DNA of 64,000 nucleotides from Panacagrimonas sp963975245 (lineage in GTDB: Bacteria > Pseudomonadota > Gammaproteobacteria > Nevskiales > Nevskiaceae), in NCBI GenBank assembly GCA_963975245.1, contig CAXBFJ010000001.1, positions 558,001-622,000 of the forward strand, written 5' to 3'. Shown one piece after another: positions 16,801-24,412 of this stretch. A program made the position numbers and the translations under genes. The stretch's first letter is position 1. Each line of letters starts with the position of its first letter. The notes beneath the pieces were generated by a model that did no database searches, was not told where the DNA came from, and saw nothing but the letters and a program-made list of their open reading frames with translations.

Positions 16801-17319
16801 TCTGTCCCGCAGGCACTGGCAGATGCCGCGGCACAACTGACAAGTTTGCAGGACGCGGTTGGCAACATTGACTTGCAGATGTTCAACCGCGAAGTGGACG
16901 CGCTCTACGAGCAGCTTCTGGAGCAGGTTCGTGCCCTGGATGTCACGGTGCTTGCACAGCAGCTCAGGGATGCCATGAGCCGCACCCTGAATACCCTGAG
17001 TCTGGCTGATGTTCTTACACCAGGCCTGCGACAGGGTATCGAGCAGGCCTACGGCGAACTGCTGGCCAAGGTGGAGGCGCTGGACCCCGAACTGCTGGTG
17101 ATCGAACCGCTGGATACTCTGTATCGACAGGACATTCTGCCGCTGGTGGAAAGGCTCGACTTTTCCGAGCCGGTACAGAAACTGATTGATGTGTTGCGCG
17201 AACTTCCGGATGAGCTGAAGGATGAACTCAACCGGGTTGATCTGGCCTATCAGGAACTGCTGGCAAGCGACCCCGGTGGTAGCGGTGGTGCCAGCATTTC
17301 CATTTCGGTGAGTATCTGA
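13894..17319 (+). CDS. Giant alpha-helical protein, tape-measure candidate
   Basis: A 1141-residue protein starting three bases after the hub-adaptor gene. It is almost entirely amphipathic helix, rich in Leu, Ala, Asp and Gln, with repeated acidic LLDxLxxLP-like segments and no clear membrane helix. A Pro/Asp/Ser linker lies near residues 148-166 (PDPAPDPSPDPSPEPAP) and a Gly/Ser-rich tail precedes the C-terminus. By size and helical content it could be the tape measure that sets tail length; at about 0.15 nm per helical residue, a full-length helix would be about 170 nm. However, it lies after the hub-adaptor gene, not before it as in Mu, so a scaffold or a large baseplate component remains possible. 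Confidence 0.62.
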   Translation: MANLIEQVQSITSGSSVSVDVSVQAGSITQIAELVIRLAQNPPDDLASFLQHLQTIPTPQINVDGSIAEVFQGILPGLQEGPGVKVSALTQAAGAIGSGVSTDLTGRIEPLLAAVNQLKALLDTDWSCGLVPALAASPAASTPSPDPAPDPSPDPSPEPAPADASSAERPAVLSTSQVDDAKALADTLPPDMAVKALLIWLHQRVGTSRPGYFQLRSIPVLDDLRDPLDSLVRWDAMSGAQLQQEFVGTLNVLTQLVQAEGASVVAESFPASLAADLPLPDLKTQVDALVDALEAIPGAADPASLAAAAQSAAQAIELHNQSIDAQLDAIEAQKRLIRELPSKLETRICRLLMLATPRATFGDLSSRLGEIPQALPAESFAPLTDLFANLQEWIENILKLLDFSAVLQPVTDAVQTVEAEIAKIEQGIAELTADARALFGEASTALGAVDLSGFQQQIEDALQSALQDVQVTLGQGLSEAAGAMESAMTEVNDALAGFDPETLGAPVAQVLEALRDLFQDSAVQQLMGSLDQIKALANRVDELSFKPVGDTVISGIEEIKNIIAGIDVAQLPPPGSALISTALKVLPPSLSPVINPLIAGAENLVEAGPVPVLETIRDLPKPILDEMRGFSPRDLLDEPLNVPFQNLLGELEGFDPLQWVSAADEGLESLKQSLLERLDIQALLAPLADAQKALLQSVSQFRPGAVIAPLTSQLESAAQSLSNGLPGADLVEGLEQALTRVQQIFGTLWQALDIAGVYADRFALLLDPSAQLDAWLDEILDKLPDAAAAAMQAELDALGAAVDAMKADAINAAYEAASAPLRQALDAMDAGAAMGRLAAARSRLSPAEAQASPWLESFSPSDPVFNRGLRACTALQQRLEEGDQAMSALMTPWDARYHAANGALANLRPASFSKSDLQQWLREALHQQLGKPVVSFLTQLQSLGGVLRTFVDGMEASLGVVQTRLDEVLSVPQALADAAAQLTSLQDAVGNIDLQMFNREVDALYEQLLEQVRALDVTVLAQQLRDAMSRTLNTLSLADVLTPGLRQGIEQAYGELLAKVEALDPELLVIEPLDTLYRQDILPLVERLDFSEPVQKLIDVLRELPDELKDELNRVDLAYQELLASDPGGSGGASISISVSI

Positions 17320-17320
17320 C

Positions 17321-20077
17321 ATGGGTCTGGGTTTCATTCTTCTCCAGCCGCAGATCTTGCAGCGCATGCAGGCTCAGACGGATTCACAAAAGCTGATCGA
17401 TGACATCGTCAGCGTGCTGCATCAGGTTCTGGTCAAGCCGGAGAATGTTGCAAGCGTGGCGCCGGCGTTTCGACGCGCATTCGAAGACATGGGGACGCGC
17501 CTGCAGGCGCGGATGGAGCCGGGTCTTGATGCCGCACTGGAACAGATGACGGCATTACTTGCACCCGCAACGGCTGCGTTCCGCAACATTGCTGACGAAG
17601 CCGGAGATTTCTCCAATCCATCGGACGGCCTGAACGTGGTCAGTCAGGTGATGGAGTTGATCCTCAATTTTGTAGAGGCGCTGTCTGATGCGCAGCTGCG
17701 GGCGCTAGCGGCTCAGCTCAAGATCATTTTTGCCGACACCCTACGGCTGGACCAGGCGCTGCTGCGCAACGAACTGCGCCTGGTGTTTGTCACGGTGCGC
17801 ACGCAACTGCTGCAGGATCTGGATCAGGTTGCTGAAGAACAGGCCGGTGTTCATCTCGCTTTGGCCGCACTGATCGGACGCCTTGAGCGTGACGCGCTGG
17901 ATGCCATGCCCACGCTCAACCTGCATCCGGATCATCTCTCACTGGGCCTGATGCAGGCACTGCGTCGCAGCGGATTCGAGCAGGTCCGTTCGCAACTGAG
18001 CTGCATCATCGGCAAACTCAAGTCACTGCTGGAAGCGGGTGGCAGTGTTCTTGATGTCACCCGGCTGGGGCCGTTTGGTCCGGGCAGCGTCGGCGCCGCA
18101 CAACCGCGCCAGCCGCTGCTGGGTGAAAAATTCTGCTGGTATGCGACCTGGCTGTATGGCCTGAAGCGACGGGAGTTTCTGGAAGACCCGTGGTTCTTTA
18201 TCTGGACCACCATCCTGCCAACCTTTCCCAGTGACGAAGTCTGGTTGAATGAAGACCGCACCCAGCTGATCCTGCGGCGCGCCGCGCGCGAAGATGAAGT
18301 CCTGTATCGCTCCGAGAGCGGGCCTATCGATTGGTACGACGCTCCGCAGTTCAAGTCTGGTCCGGCTGCCGAGACCTTTGGCTTTGGCGCAGTAGGTCCC
18401 GAATTTCTTGAAGAATGGACGCGCGTCTTTTCCATCCTTGGAGACTTCGGAAAGTTTGTCGCTCACATCGTGACGATGAGCCTGAGCCCCAAGGAATACG
18501 CGGCCAATATTCCGCTGTCGATCATTCACTTCGTGCGCAGCGCAGCCAGTGCGATGGCCGATGCGCCGCTCGGGTCTTTCGTCGCCCGCAAGGCAGGTGC
18601 AGGCGTTGGCGGTTACCAGTCGCTGTTCAATTCGTTCCCCATTCTGGCTGTGCTCGGCGGCTCGTTTGAGGGTATTCACAGCAAGACGGCGCTGGCCAAG
18701 AACGAGTTTCTGCAATGGCTGACCCTGATCGGCGGCGATGCGCTGAGCGCCTACAGCATCAGCAGCATCACCTCGACGATTCAGGACGCCATGCTGAGCT
18801 TCTGGACCCTGATTAACCAGACCGGGCCCGCCGCAGCGCCTGACGGCGAGGACACGCGGCCACACAACCGCGAGCACGGTGCGGCCATCATCGGCCTGGC
18901 CAGCACCGGTGCCAACCTGCTGTTGATGAAGGTGATCATTCCGCGCGAGGACTATTCGCATCCTTTCCAGGGCGATTCCGATGCCAATACCGCGGACGGC
19001 ACCTGGCGCACATTCTTGCCGTGGTGGATGGTAGGCGGCACGCTTGCCGGCGTGACCGGCGGCATCGTCGGGACCTTTGCCGTCTGGGCCCTGTCGCGCA
19101 CTTACGACTGGAAACAGTTCGGCATGGAAATCGGCGTGGGCGCACTTAAATCCTTTCTCGGATTCACCGTGGCGCAGTACGTGCTGATGGAAGGCGATAC
19201 CGGCGATGGCACCTACAACACCACAAAAGAGCCGGACGGCACGGTGTATTCCCCGGCGCGCAAACCCTTTGACGGGTATCCGCCGCAGGACAGTTCGCCG
19301 TACAAGTTGCCGTATGAAAAGGGCATTGCCCAGTACATGGGACAGGGCAATCAGGGCTACTTCAGCCATATGCGTTTCAATGGCCTGCCTCAGGTCTACG
19401 CCTACGACTTTGGCCACGACTTCGGTGACGAGATTCTCGCCTCACGCGGCGGCACGGTGGTTGACTACTTCGACTGGATTCCGGATGACGTGGAGCCGGA
19501 CAACGCGCAGATCACGCAGGCATGGACAGATTCGGATGCCGTGATGGGTCTCAACTGGCGACAGTTTGTGCGGCCATCGGATGGCTCCACGCGCGTCAAT
19601 ACTGAGTCCTGGAACTTCATCATGATCCGCCACGACGCTGTTGACAGCGACCACGACAAGGATCAGGAAGGCGTCGTGGCGCCTCACACCTATGCGGTCT
19701 ATGGCCACGGCAAGACTGGCAGCGTACGTGAGGTGTTCAATGCGCGCGGAGTTGCGCCCCGCGACATCATCGGCACCGTGGTCAGTCAGGGGCAGGTCAT
19801 CATGCATGCGGGTGACACCGGCGTGAGTTTCCACAATCACCTGCACATGCATGTAATGGTGGCGGCCAGTGATCCGGCGCAGTCGGCCCTGAACATGGTG
19901 ACGCCCACCGTGCAGCCACCGCCGATCGTCAACGGAGGCGGCGCTATCGACACGATCCAGCCCATTGCCATGAGCAACCATCTGCGCCCTTACACCGTGC
20001 CTTTCGTTTTCCGCGAGGCGGGTCGTCTGAAGAACCTGACCTGGTACACGTCAGACAATGAGAAGGTGGAACCCTGA
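17321..20077 (+). CDS. Membrane-segment protein with C-terminal M23-type metallopeptidase domain
   Basis: A 918-residue protein with three parts. Residues 1-240 are helical, continuing the style of the preceding gene product. Residues about 430-625 contain up to four hydrophobic segments, the clearest at 519-538 and 568-592 (a Gly-rich stretch starting WWMVGGTLAGVTGG). Residues about 680-860 are an M23 (LytM-like) peptidase domain: H683 and D696 (in YAYDFGHDFGDEI) with H840-L-H842 (in FHNHLHMHV) are the expected zinc ligands. Such domains cut peptidoglycan cross-links. In a contractile machine this would let the tube cross the wall. The membrane segments are unusual for a tail protein and suggest anchoring in an envelope. 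Confidence 0.78.
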   Translation: MGLGFILLQPQILQRMQAQTDSQKLIDDIVSVLHQVLVKPENVASVAPAFRRAFEDMGTRLQARMEPGLDAALEQMTALLAPATAAFRNIADEAGDFSNPSDGLNVVSQVMELILNFVEALSDAQLRALAAQLKIIFADTLRLDQALLRNELRLVFVTVRTQLLQDLDQVAEEQAGVHLALAALIGRLERDALDAMPTLNLHPDHLSLGLMQALRRSGFEQVRSQLSCIIGKLKSLLEAGGSVLDVTRLGPFGPGSVGAAQPRQPLLGEKFCWYATWLYGLKRREFLEDPWFFIWTTILPTFPSDEVWLNEDRTQLILRRAAREDEVLYRSESGPIDWYDAPQFKSGPAAETFGFGAVGPEFLEEWTRVFSILGDFGKFVAHIVTMSLSPKEYAANIPLSIIHFVRSAASAMADAPLGSFVARKAGAGVGGYQSLFNSFPILAVLGGSFEGIHSKTALAKNEFLQWLTLIGGDALSAYSISSITSTIQDAMLSFWTLINQTGPAAAPDGEDTRPHNREHGAAIIGLASTGANLLLMKVIIPREDYSHPFQGDSDANTADGTWRTFLPWWMVGGTLAGVTGGIVGTFAVWALSRTYDWKQFGMEIGVGALKSFLGFTVAQYVLMEGDTGDGTYNTTKEPDGTVYSPARKPFDGYPPQDSSPYKLPYEKGIAQYMGQGNQGYFSHMRFNGLPQVYAYDFGHDFGDEILASRGGTVVDYFDWIPDDVEPDNAQITQAWTDSDAVMGLNWRQFVRPSDGSTRVNTESWNFIMIRHDAVDSDHDKDQEGVVAPHTYAVYGHGKTGSVREVFNARGVAPRDIIGTVVSQGQVIMHAGDTGVSFHNHLHMHVMVAASDPAQSALNMVTPTVQPPPIVNGGGAIDTIQPIAMSNHLRPYTVPFVFREAGRLKNLTWYTSDNEKVEP

Positions 20078-21165
20078 TGGGCTTGCCGTTCATGCCAGAT
20101 GCGGCGAGCAATCCGGGATTCCGCCCGGCGTTTGCCATCAAGGCCGCCGCACCGGCCGGTGGAGGCGGATTGCTGGATGCCGTCAGCAGCGCCGCGTCGA
20201 GCCTCATCGGACTGGGCGCGTCGCAATCTGATCCCTGGGCGGAGAATCTGCAGAGCCTGAGCCTGACCCGCGCCTGTGCGCCCTTTGTGGATCAGTGCAG
20301 TGTGCGCCTGAGCCGTGGGCCTACTGCGCCGGATGTCGCGCTCGGTGATGCGCTGACCGTATCAGCCGGTTTTGATTCTGACCTGAAATCAGTGTTGACC
20401 GGCACGGTGACGTCCATGACATCGGGTACCGGCTCATCGATGGACATCATCATTAGTTCGCCGGCGCAGAAACTTGCATCGATGCGCCAGAACAGCAGCT
20501 ACGAGCAGCACAGCCTGTCCGACCTGCTGCAGTTATGGGCCAATGAAGCGGGCGTGAGTGTCGGTACGGTAGAAGCCGGTCCGACCTTCCCGTTTGTGGC
20601 GATTGATGACCGCCGTTCGATCTGGGACTGGATGGCGGAGATCGCCGGTCTGTGTGGATTGAAGGTCTGGCTGGACGGGGACGGCGCATTGCAATGCAAG
20701 GCCGCTTCGTCTGCCTCCGCCGCACGTTATGTCTACGGCCAGGATGTGATGGCTTTCGATTTTGTGGCGCGCGGTGCAGGGCTGGAGCAAGTCTCCGTGA
20801 GCGGTGAGGGTGCTGCCGGCAGTCAGGGCGCGCAGGCCTGGAGCTGGCTGGTGAAAAATGTGGGTGGTGTGCAGGTTGAAAAAGGCGGCGGCAGTCATGG
20901 GCGCGTACGTTCGCCGGGCCTGCTGCGCAATCGCGCTGCCGTGGAGTCGGCCGCGCAGGGATTGCATGGAAGCGCCAAGGCCAGTGCCTCTAGCCTGCGT
21001 CTGCGTGTCAGCGGCGCGGCGCATCTGGGGCCGGAATCGCGATTCGACTTGTCGGGTTGTCCGCAAGCATCGGGCGACGGCAGCTACAAGCTGGGCCGGG
21101 TCACGCATCGCTACGATGCGGAGCAGGGTTTCACGTCCGAACTGCATGGAGTCAAGGCCGCATGA
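20077..21165 (+). CDS. Baseplate hub protein, late control gene D (gpD/gp27-like)
   Basis: A 362-residue hub subunit whose ATG overlaps the TGA of the M23 gene. The core has the gpD order: a beta barrel (SLTRACAPFVDQCSVRLSRG, then LKSVLTGTVTSM), then the LysM-like helix-strand segment SLSDLLQLWANEAGV, then RRSIWDWMAEIAGLCGLKVWLDGDGALQCK, then the second barrel ending GSYKLGRVTHRYDAEQGFTSEL. The trimeric hub holds the spike and adapts it to the hexameric tube. Residues 1-45 add a Gly/Ala-rich extension. Hub and spike are separate genes as in P2 and Mu, while in T6SS VgrG and eCIS Afp8 they are fused. Confidence 0.82.
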   Translation: MGLPFMPDAASNPGFRPAFAIKAAAPAGGGGLLDAVSSAASSLIGLGASQSDPWAENLQSLSLTRACAPFVDQCSVRLSRGPTAPDVALGDALTVSAGFDSDLKSVLTGTVTSMTSGTGSSMDIIISSPAQKLASMRQNSSYEQHSLSDLLQLWANEAGVSVGTVEAGPTFPFVAIDDRRSIWDWMAEIAGLCGLKVWLDGDGALQCKAASSASAARYVYGQDVMAFDFVARGAGLEQVSVSGEGAAGSQGAQAWSWLVKNVGGVQVEKGGGSHGRVRSPGLLRNRAAVESAAQGLHGSAKASASSLRLRVSGAAHLGPESRFDLSGCPQASGDGSYKLGRVTHRYDAEQGFTSELHGVKAA

Positions 21166-21776
21166 GCGATCTGTTCCAGACCCTGCGAAAACTGGTTCGG
21201 GAAGAAATGGCCAGCCAGCGCTTTGCCGAGATTGGCGAGGTGCAGGAAGTGTTTCCTGCCGACCCTGACAACTACGCCTGCAGCGTGGCCCTGCGCAGTT
21301 CCAACCTTGTGATCAGCAGCGTGCCGCTTCTGGCAACACGCAAGGGCATGGTGTCGGTGCCTGACGTCGGGGACATGGTGCTGGTGCAGTTCGTGGGCGG
21401 TGATCTGAATCACCCCATCATCATTGGCAGTCTCTACAACGATGTGGATCGCCCGCCGCCCAATGCCGAAGGCGAGATGGTGATCCACTTGCCGTCCAGC
21501 GCAGATGAAGATTCTGCGCTGCGTGTTGCGTTGAGTGAGAACTCGCCGATGAGCGCGAAGATCAACATCGGGTCGCGGCTCAAGCTGACGCTGCAGGATG
21601 CAGACCCGGTAGTGGATCTGGACGTGGGCGATGGCGCGGCCACGCTGCAGATCGAAAGCAACGGCACGGTGACTCTGAAAAGTCAGAACGAGCTGAAGAT
21701 TGAAGCGCAATCCAACATCAGCATTGCCGCCGGCGGAGAGCTCAATCTCCAGGGCGCGGTCATCAAACTCAATTGA
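21162..21776 (+). CDS. Baseplate spike protein V (gpV/gp5-like)
   Basis: A 204-residue spike, ATG 21162 overlapping the hub gene stop by four bases. The OB-fold domain is clear: RFAEIGEVQEVFPADPDNYACSV, then VSVPDVGDMVLVQFVGGDLNHPIIIGSLYN (about 60-95), the signature of gpV and VgrG spikes. After residue 110 come short repeating strands (SKINIGSRLKLTLQDADPVVDLDVGDGAATLQIESNGTVTL and so on) that would form the triangular beta-prism needle. It is followed two bases later by a PAAR protein that would cap the tip. This is the membrane-piercing end of the apparatus. Confidence 0.87.
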   Translation: MSDLFQTLRKLVREEMASQRFAEIGEVQEVFPADPDNYACSVALRSSNLVISSVPLLATRKGMVSVPDVGDMVLVQFVGGDLNHPIIIGSLYNDVDRPPPNAEGEMVIHLPSSADEDSALRVALSENSPMSAKINIGSRLKLTLQDADPVVDLDVGDGAATLQIESNGTVTLKSQNELKIEAQSNISIAAGGELNLQGAVIKLN

Positions 21777-21777
21777 C

Positions 21778-22170
21778 ATGAGCCAGCCAGTAGCCAAACA
21801 GGGCGACAAGATTGTGGCCACCGACATTCACATCGAGATGATTCCATCACCGGGTGGGCCGGTGCCGACTCCGCTGCCCAATCCGTTCAATGGCTCGCTG
21901 GATGGCAGCTTGAGTACCGATGTGCAGATTGAAGGCAAGGCGGCGGCGGTTGTGGGCTCCACCGCGACGAACACACCGGCTCACATTCCCAAGAGCGGCC
22001 CATTCCAGAAGCCGCCGACCAACCGCGCCACGGTTCAGGCCGGTTCGGCCACCGTTTTCATCAATGGAAAGCCCTGCGCCCGAAACGGCGATACCGCCAT
22101 CACTTGTAACGACCCCGCAGACCTGCCGGCTGGCAGCGTTATCGCCGTGGGCACGGTGCTGGCCGGATAG
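21778..22170 (+). CDS. PAAR-domain spike tip protein
   Basis: A 130-residue protein from ATG 21778, the reading start used because the longer frame runs into the preceding gene. The PAAR pattern is visible: VAKQGDKIVATDIHIEM at the start, then STATNTPAHIP, RATVQAGSATVFINGKPCARNGDTAITCNDP (about 83-115) and a short AGSVIAVGTVLAG end. PAAR proteins form a sharp cone, usually with a bound metal, on the gpV/VgrG needle. There is no extra C-terminal toxin domain, so this is a plain tip. PAAR tips are standard in T6SS and eCIS and less usual in R-type tailocins. Confidence 0.85.
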   Translation: MSQPVAKQGDKIVATDIHIEMIPSPGGPVPTPLPNPFNGSLDGSLSTDVQIEGKAAAVVGSTATNTPAHIPKSGPFQKPPTNRATVQAGSATVFINGKPCARNGDTAITCNDPADLPAGSVIAVGTVLAG

Positions 22171-22187
22171 GAAGACTCAGGATCAAT

Positions 22188-22667
22188 ATGCCAGTCACAA
22201 GCGAAAACACGTCACATCTGCTCCGCGACATTCGCGCGTATCCCATTCATCGCGAGCTGCGTCCCGTGTACCGGTTGCGGGAAAAATATACACGTCAGTC
22301 GAGCCGTCGCGATGTCAGCTGGGACTTTGAACTGGGGCAGGGGCGCGAGAACCTTGCGCAGGCCATCATCATGCGACTGCTGGTTCCGCGCGGAGAACTG
22401 TCTGCTCTGGGACACCCGCAATACGGCTCGCGTGTGCACGAGTTGATTGGGGGGCGCAATACGGCCTCGCAGCGCAATCTTCTCAAACTGCACATTCTCG
22501 AAGCGCTGGCGCAGGAACCAAGAGTGAAAAAGGTTGCCGAGCTCGATGTGCAGGCGTCCAAAGGCACGCGATCAACTGTGGATGTATTGCTGCGGGTTGA
22601 GGTCGCCGGGCTGCCGGAGAGCTTGCAGATTGGCCCCTTCAGTATTGATCTGGGAGCGTCATCATGA
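22188..22667 (+). CDS. Baseplate wedge protein W (GPW/gp25 family)
   Basis: A 159-residue protein with AGGA before ATG 22188. The gp25 core is in residues about 45-155: GRENLAQAIIMRLLVPRGELSALGHPQYGSRVHELIG, then SQRNLLKLHILEALAQEPRVKKV, then the final strands LPESLQIGPFSIDL. The E-P-R turn (QEPRV) is the conserved gp25 motif that nucleates sheath polymerisation on the baseplate in known contractile systems. The N-terminal 40 residues are an extension. It overlaps baseplate J by four bases. Confidence 0.85.
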   Translation: MPVTSENTSHLLRDIRAYPIHRELRPVYRLREKYTRQSSRRDVSWDFELGQGRENLAQAIIMRLLVPRGELSALGHPQYGSRVHELIGGRNTASQRNLLKLHILEALAQEPRVKKVAELDVQASKGTRSTVDVLLRVEVAGLPESLQIGPFSIDLGASS

Positions 22668-24412
22668 GTTTCAGGCGTAAGGCTTATCCCGAGCTTTCAG
22701 ACCATCTGCTGAATCGCCTGTTGGGCGGTGTCAGTGGCGAGGCGCATGCCTATCCGCCTCCCGGACGAAAGCGGGAACCGTTCTTTCATCCACTGGAGCG
22801 AGCGCCGGTAGACAGCATCACTTCGGTCTATGGTTTGCGTAACGGTGTGTCGCATGCCTTTGTTCGCGACGCGGACTACACCCTGACCGATGGTACGAAG
22901 CTGAGCTGGATGGACGGCGGCGACCGGCCTGATGCGGGGTCTGTGGTCGAGGTGAATTACCTGCCCAAGCAGCGTGAAACTCGGGTGAACGATCTGTATC
23001 CCGGTTCTGTCGTTCGTACCTTGATGGAGTCCTTCGCACTTGAAGCAGCCGGCATCTACTCCCAGATGGAAGGTGTGTACCGGGCCGGGTTTATTGATAC
23101 CGCTGAAGGGTCTGCGTTGGATCAGGTGGTGGCGCTGCTTGGCATCAAGCGCATACGTGCCGGTCGCAATGTGGCGGAGATCGAGTTGCGACGTGCGCGA
23201 AATTCGCGCGGCGAGATTCTGGTGCCAGCGGGTACGCGCATCCTTACCGAGGATGGTGCCATTGAATACGAAACACTTGCGGACATCAGCCTGTCCGATG
23301 GCCAGCTCACGGCAAAGGGCAGTGCACGCGACCGCGTAGACACCAATGACGGCGTCGAGGCGGGCGCCCTGAATCTGCTGGCCAAACCCATTGCGGGCAT
23401 CGAGTCAGCCAGCAACCCCGGGCCAAGTTCGTCGCTCGACCGTGACGAGAACGATGTCGAGTTGCGCGCCCGGGCCAAGAGCTTCCTGGCCGGCTCTGAG
23501 CGCGGCACGCTGGGCTCGATCAAGGAGGCCATTGCACGCGAAGGTGTCCTCGCTGATGTCGATGACAGTGTGCCGGGTCGCATTGTCATTCTGGTTCACA
23601 ACAATCAGCTTTCGCCGGAACAGGGCGTACGTCTGGAAGACGCGATTCGCTCGGTTGTCCCGGCTGGCATCGCCTGGGAAATCAGCTACGGAACGCCGCC
23701 GCTGGCCATTGATCTGGAGATGCGTCTGAGCACTGCCGAAGGTCAGCTGGATACCGACCTGAAGCGCATTCAGCAGGAGGTGCGCGAAAAAATCACGGAG
23801 TACTTTGCCAAATTGCCAAGCAAGTCCGCCGGCAGTGTGACCCGGCTGATCGGGCTGGCCATCGGTGTGCCCGGGGTCGAGGACGTGAGTATTGTCTCGG
23901 CGACCGCCGGGGGCAGTTCGATTCTGGACGCCGGCGCTTCCGAGTTGAACGTGGCCGGCACGCCCACGCAGTTGGGCACCTTGAACCTGATTGATCCGGC
24001 ACTGGCCACGACCTTGTCTGCCGTGGTTCGTTTCCCCAAGGACGCGGTCATTCCTGAGAAGGCCGCCATTGAAGCGGCGCTGCGCAAGGCGGTGAGCTAT
24101 CTCAACGAGAGCAATGCACAAAGCGCTGCCCCTGCGTCTGTGCGCACGCTGAGCTGGGGCAAATTGGTGCTGGCCTCACCAATGCCGGGCATGGCCACGG
24201 TCAGTCTCGCAGAGCAGGTCGCGTCGCCGCAGTCATTGCCGCAGGATGCAGACGTAGGCGACTACCGTCTGGAGTTCACGCTGACGCGTCCAAGCGGTGT
24301 GAGCCAGATCATGGATTCCGAGACGGCGCCGGAAATGATTCTGGTGCCATTCGAGCGGCTGTCGCTGCAGCGCGTGGCGGTTGAAGTGCGTTCCAAGCTG
24401 GCATTTGCATGA
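22664..24412 (+). CDS. Baseplate J-like wedge protein
   Basis: A 582-residue Baseplate_J (gp47/gp6-like) protein. The hallmark segment is ALEAAGIYSQMEGVYRAGFIDTAEGSALDQVVALLGIKR (about 126-164), followed by strands and RARNSRGEILVPAGTRILTEDG. The second landmark is ELRARAKSFLAGSERGTLGSIKEAIARE in the 260-290 region. The C-terminal half is beta-rich. Protein J forms the wedge ring with gp25 and tail protein I. The start overlaps the gp25 stop (ATGA) and the stop overlaps the next gene in the same way, so the three wedge genes are translationally coupled. Confidence 0.87.
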   Translation: MSFRRKAYPELSDHLLNRLLGGVSGEAHAYPPPGRKREPFFHPLERAPVDSITSVYGLRNGVSHAFVRDADYTLTDGTKLSWMDGGDRPDAGSVVEVNYLPKQRETRVNDLYPGSVVRTLMESFALEAAGIYSQMEGVYRAGFIDTAEGSALDQVVALLGIKRIRAGRNVAEIELRRARNSRGEILVPAGTRILTEDGAIEYETLADISLSDGQLTAKGSARDRVDTNDGVEAGALNLLAKPIAGIESASNPGPSSSLDRDENDVELRARAKSFLAGSERGTLGSIKEAIAREGVLADVDDSVPGRIVILVHNNQLSPEQGVRLEDAIRSVVPAGIAWEISYGTPPLAIDLEMRLSTAEGQLDTDLKRIQQEVREKITEYFAKLPSKSAGSVTRLIGLAIGVPGVEDVSIVSATAGGSSILDAGASELNVAGTPTQLGTLNLIDPALATTLSAVVRFPKDAVIPEKAAIEAALRKAVSYLNESNAQSAAPASVRTLSWGKLVLASPMPGMATVSLAEQVASPQSLPQDADVGDYRLEFTLTRPSGVSQIMDSETAPEMILVPFERLSLQRVAVEVRSKLAFA

